Assembly (NCBI GenBank): GCA_002297965.1
Contig: DBLF01000064.1
Coordinates: forward strand, 1 to 51,531
Source: Candidatus Segatella papionis
Lineage (GTDB): Bacteria; Bacteroidota; Bacteroidia; Bacteroidales; Bacteroidaceae
Length of the DNA: 51,531 nucleotides
Direction: 5' to 3'
The notes beneath the pieces are model-generated. The model saw only the letters and a list, made by a program, of their open reading frames with translations, was not told where the DNA came from and searched no databases. The position numbers were made by a program, and so were the translations under genes. Shown here one piece after another: positions 50,201-51,531 of the stretch (positions are counted from its first letter, which is position 1; every line of letters starts with the position of its first letter).

Positions 50201-51531
50201 ATTGCAGATAATTCAACCAAACTCCAGTTTGTGGAAGAGACAGACAAGGATAACAAGGATGATGCCAAGCTTACCAAAGTGATGTATCTTTCGGGTACCA
50301 ATGACCCTTGCTATCAAGATCGACTCGGAAATATGCTGAAGTTGGCGGAATTGGAAAACAACTATGTCGATCGCAATAGTACCTACTTGGCAGTTAAGTT
50401 TCTGCCTCAAAAGAGCCAGAATGATACTTCTTCGGATGAAGTGCAGTTACATGAGGGGTATTGGTACGAGGGTATTTTGATATATCGAGAAGATGGAAGT
50501 AAAGGTACCACCGTGCTTTGCGCTGGTGAAAGTTATGTCCGCTTCGAGATAGTGCCAGAATATGTGACATGGAATCCTACGGCAAGCAACAAGATGAGTG
50601 CCGCCTGGAACAACGACCAGAACTGGATGCGTTCCACCTCGGGTGAAATCTATAAAACCACAGGATATCCAGACTATGTGGGATATGATGGACTTTCTCC
50701 AAAGAGTGGAGGGGACAATGTTGAAATCGATCGCCAAAGCTCTTACGTTCCGATGAAGTTCACCAAGGTGGTCATCCCAAATCTTAGTGGCTTGTACTTC
50801 CCAGACTTGGGCTACATCGCCTACCAAAAGTCGAATGGTATCGCCACCAAGCTATCCAATGCCAAGGGCGATGCGGCAACCACCAACATTCAGTATGCCA
50901 TCCTGGCGAAATGGGATGCAACGGATGAGGCTAACCACGGACTGACGAGCGACGGAAACCTGGAGTGCGAGAAGTTTTATGGCAACACTTGCGACCAGAT
51001 ATACTTCAAGCCGGGAGGTGAATTGCTCGACCAGTGCTACCTTATCTATAATAAGGCTTGGGTGGAGAAGGAGTTGAAACCCAATACTTGGTATGCGCTC
51101 TCATCACCATTGAAGGATGTCTATGCAGGCGATATGTATGTGCCAAAGGCAAGCAACCGCCAAGAGACTGAGGCTTTCGAGCCTATCTCTTTCTCGGAGC
51201 AGAACAACAATCGAGTGACGAGTCCGTTCTATCAGCGTAGCTGGGACGATGCTTCTGCCGAGGAAATCAAGCTTTCTGAGCTAGGGACTGAGGCATCGCA
51301 TAAGGCTTACGACTATTCGGGCACGGGCATCTCTTTCGCAGACCAAGACCTGAAGGCAGTCTCAGCCAACTGGAGCCACGTATATAATAAGGTAGATAAG
51401 GAGTATTCGCCAATGGAGGGCTTTGCCTTGAAGATGGGTGATAAATATACAGTGACCGATGCCACCCCTACGGCTCTGCTTCGATTGCCGAAGGCCGATA
51501 CGCAGTACACCTATTATAATAGGGAACAATC
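47288..51531 (+). CDS. Very large secreted protein of the pilus locus, N-terminal 1414 residues (cut by window end)
   Basis: Translating from ATG 47288 gives an open frame to the end of the window (1414 codons), so the protein is at least that long. A signal peptide (YMFLSIIGVLPMMGWG) ends near residue 24. No lipobox. The rest is beta-rich, low in Cys, with many Asn, Asp, Tyr and Thr, and includes blocks such as FDDLRIYTKAS, WNPTASNKMSAAWNNDQNW and NTWYALSSPLKDVYAGDMYVP, seen in large Bacteroidales surface proteins. A run of five Asp (near 48494-48508, GAT repeats) is a simple-sequence spot. It directly follows the pilus accessory genes (21 bp). A C-terminal T9SS sorting domain would be expected but lies outside. 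Could be a cell-surface adhesin. Specific function unknown. Confidence 0.8.
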   Translation, partial: MRKVYILRYMFLSIIGVLPMMGWGQVFRHYEGIANKSGDYEVIDASKDCLRQKTHEYHYYYALKKGEHRALSLPIKDFNDRNLTKDIDLEPAGFFRWYNYDTDRASQNVAADGSSTYLHSVSDGNNYAKGLVAYNLPKQAKQQNVGVIYTRPNDANWKGENIACDVSRYVDGCKNGFEHEPTLSIRYIFHIIPAEQLADDIQNAVVKGVESKANNLTYEDNKDITVGLKAPNSQFSLRLNFNDINLYYIHPLQDVGKHHVFYKNENNKIQASYFNDQKLIQANMIMWRIYNSDKTLCHSEWGKTSRFLDLSLTTLNGYNEWFTLDNSKANQKPTFTYGSRFYVVAYAYNSSNINELCPIANFTVNLYNSYPMTLYQLQAAENNLRMIDYLDSHYRSVATISFDDDDDEQTFLKPTNYDNNQDRLPSKWAKRSYGFVYRDLINYSAGGTNSIWTNPQHSPQHGEYGLYKTANVSGVSNDNAMAGKGYKWYNHTPLYDRTYVSTNGAQYGHFLYVDASDESRQIAEADFKADLCAGSQVIFSSAIADMTSGSERPQLMFKLYGVDYDENNKEVERKLLHSFSTGNFSNNTDEQKAVWYQGYGKMVLQKESGVNNYQDFKIVVDNMCQKTNGADYAFDDLRIYTKASKVDVLQSTPICPTVDTDKNPTAPTTVQLKIRGLQETMAALADHVDGKTLYYRFVKADGTPVTDVNYATSGNPANYKWGTTTIYNNVDESRKVDNSAMYEKINDEWYVVIANRYFGLKSNQNYYLSLAFDDEAIKDKDQLAWGKPSDVCSLYSENFQMVQQKVVVTDANGSIATSVTIPCDDNATPEYNIKAALQTVDQNNGGSINLSGVLFDWYVDEETQAKVTKSAEFKNIKLSVGEHTIRVMPVSKTDTIVQGGVAYQICLEEMTFKLRVVKNGPALNFGFEQVSYPNNSQRTVRLGLPQIRVLAKQEATGKGGYFHLPVCGKNFIADNSTKLQFVEETDKDNKDDAKLTKVMYLSGTNDPCYQDRLGNMLKLAELENNYVDRNSTYLAVKFLPQKSQNDTSSDEVQLHEGYWYEGILIYREDGSKGTTVLCAGESYVRFEIVPEYVTWNPTASNKMSAAWNNDQNWMRSTSGEIYKTTGYPDYVGYDGLSPKSGGDNVEIDRQSSYVPMKFTKVVIPNLSGLYFPDLGYIAYQKSNGIATKLSNAKGDAATTNIQYAILAKWDATDEANHGLTSDGNLECEKFYGNTCDQIYFKPGGELLDQCYLIYNKAWVEKELKPNTWYALSSPLKDVYAGDMYVPKASNRQETEAFEPISFSEQNNNRVTSPFYQRSWDDASAEEIKLSELGTEASHKAYDYSGTGISFADQDLKAVSANWSHVYNKVDKEYSPMEGFALKMGDKYTVTDATPTALLRLPKADTQYTYYNREQ

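Overview
The window looks like chromosome of a Bacteroidales gut or oral bacterium, most likely Prevotellaceae (Segatella/Prevotella copri-like). The evidence is direct: Bacteroidetes-type promoters (TTTG, about 19 bp, TAnnTTTG) in front of many genes, almost no Shine-Dalgarno sequences, type IX secretion genes (porX, porW), BT_3928, DUF1599 and DUF3098 family proteins, and a type V (FimA/Mfa-like) pilus locus. Species assignment is inference. No tRNA, rRNA, insertion sequence, integrase or CRISPR array was seen.

Layout. 1-4480: partial thymidine kinase gene (minus) divergent from rsmI, a coiled-coil lipoprotein, tadA (minus), yraN, birA and pyrH, closed by a strong terminator. 4506-5980: phosphatidylethanolamine synthesis genes psd-pssA (minus), divergent from dnaE and trxA (6116-10190). 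10303-17982: a long minus-strand run, aroA, small Cys-rich membrane protein, metal ABC permease, porW, porX, tsaE. 18376-18882: secreted MORN-like protein. 19119-24077: minus-strand run, DUF1599, BT_3928-like membrane protein fused in frame to tpiA, SPOR protein, folE, xth. 24189-25619: CCA-adding enzyme. 25911-32704: tripartite RND efflux operon followed by lpxA. 32953-37648: ftsX, DUF3098, uppP, truB, queA, a DnaA-box cluster, and folK. 37692-39526: two membrane-anchored AraC-type regulators whose 3' ends overlap on opposite strands. 39958-51531: type V pilus locus: DUF3575/OmpA-like protein, Mfa1-like major fimbrillin, Mfa2-like anchor, two accessory subunits, and a very large secreted protein running off the window end.

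Functional themes. Most of the first 37 kb is housekeeping (replication, tRNA and rRNA modification, phospholipid, lipid A and undecaprenyl recycling, shikimate, folate). The envelope theme is strong: T9SS parts (porW, porX), efflux, pili, and a large secreted protein that could be a T9SS client.

Most unusual signals. (1) Short tandem arrays of 7-bp units (RYGAAGA and ATTYAAC types) fill six intergenic gaps between co-directional genes, keep exact 7-bp register, and in two cases run into the upstream gene and supply its stop codon. (2) Five 21-bp units, each with a CACG-A-CGTG dyad, lie inside the pilus locus. (3) Two further direct-repeat pairs with 22-bp spacing lie in the same locus. (4) The BT_3928-like/tpiA reading frame is continuous, with an A7 tract in the linker where a 1-base change would restore an ATGA gene overlap. 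(5) A cluster of six DnaA-box-like 9-mers lies between queA and folK. (6) The two regulator genes overlap antisense by 73 bp.
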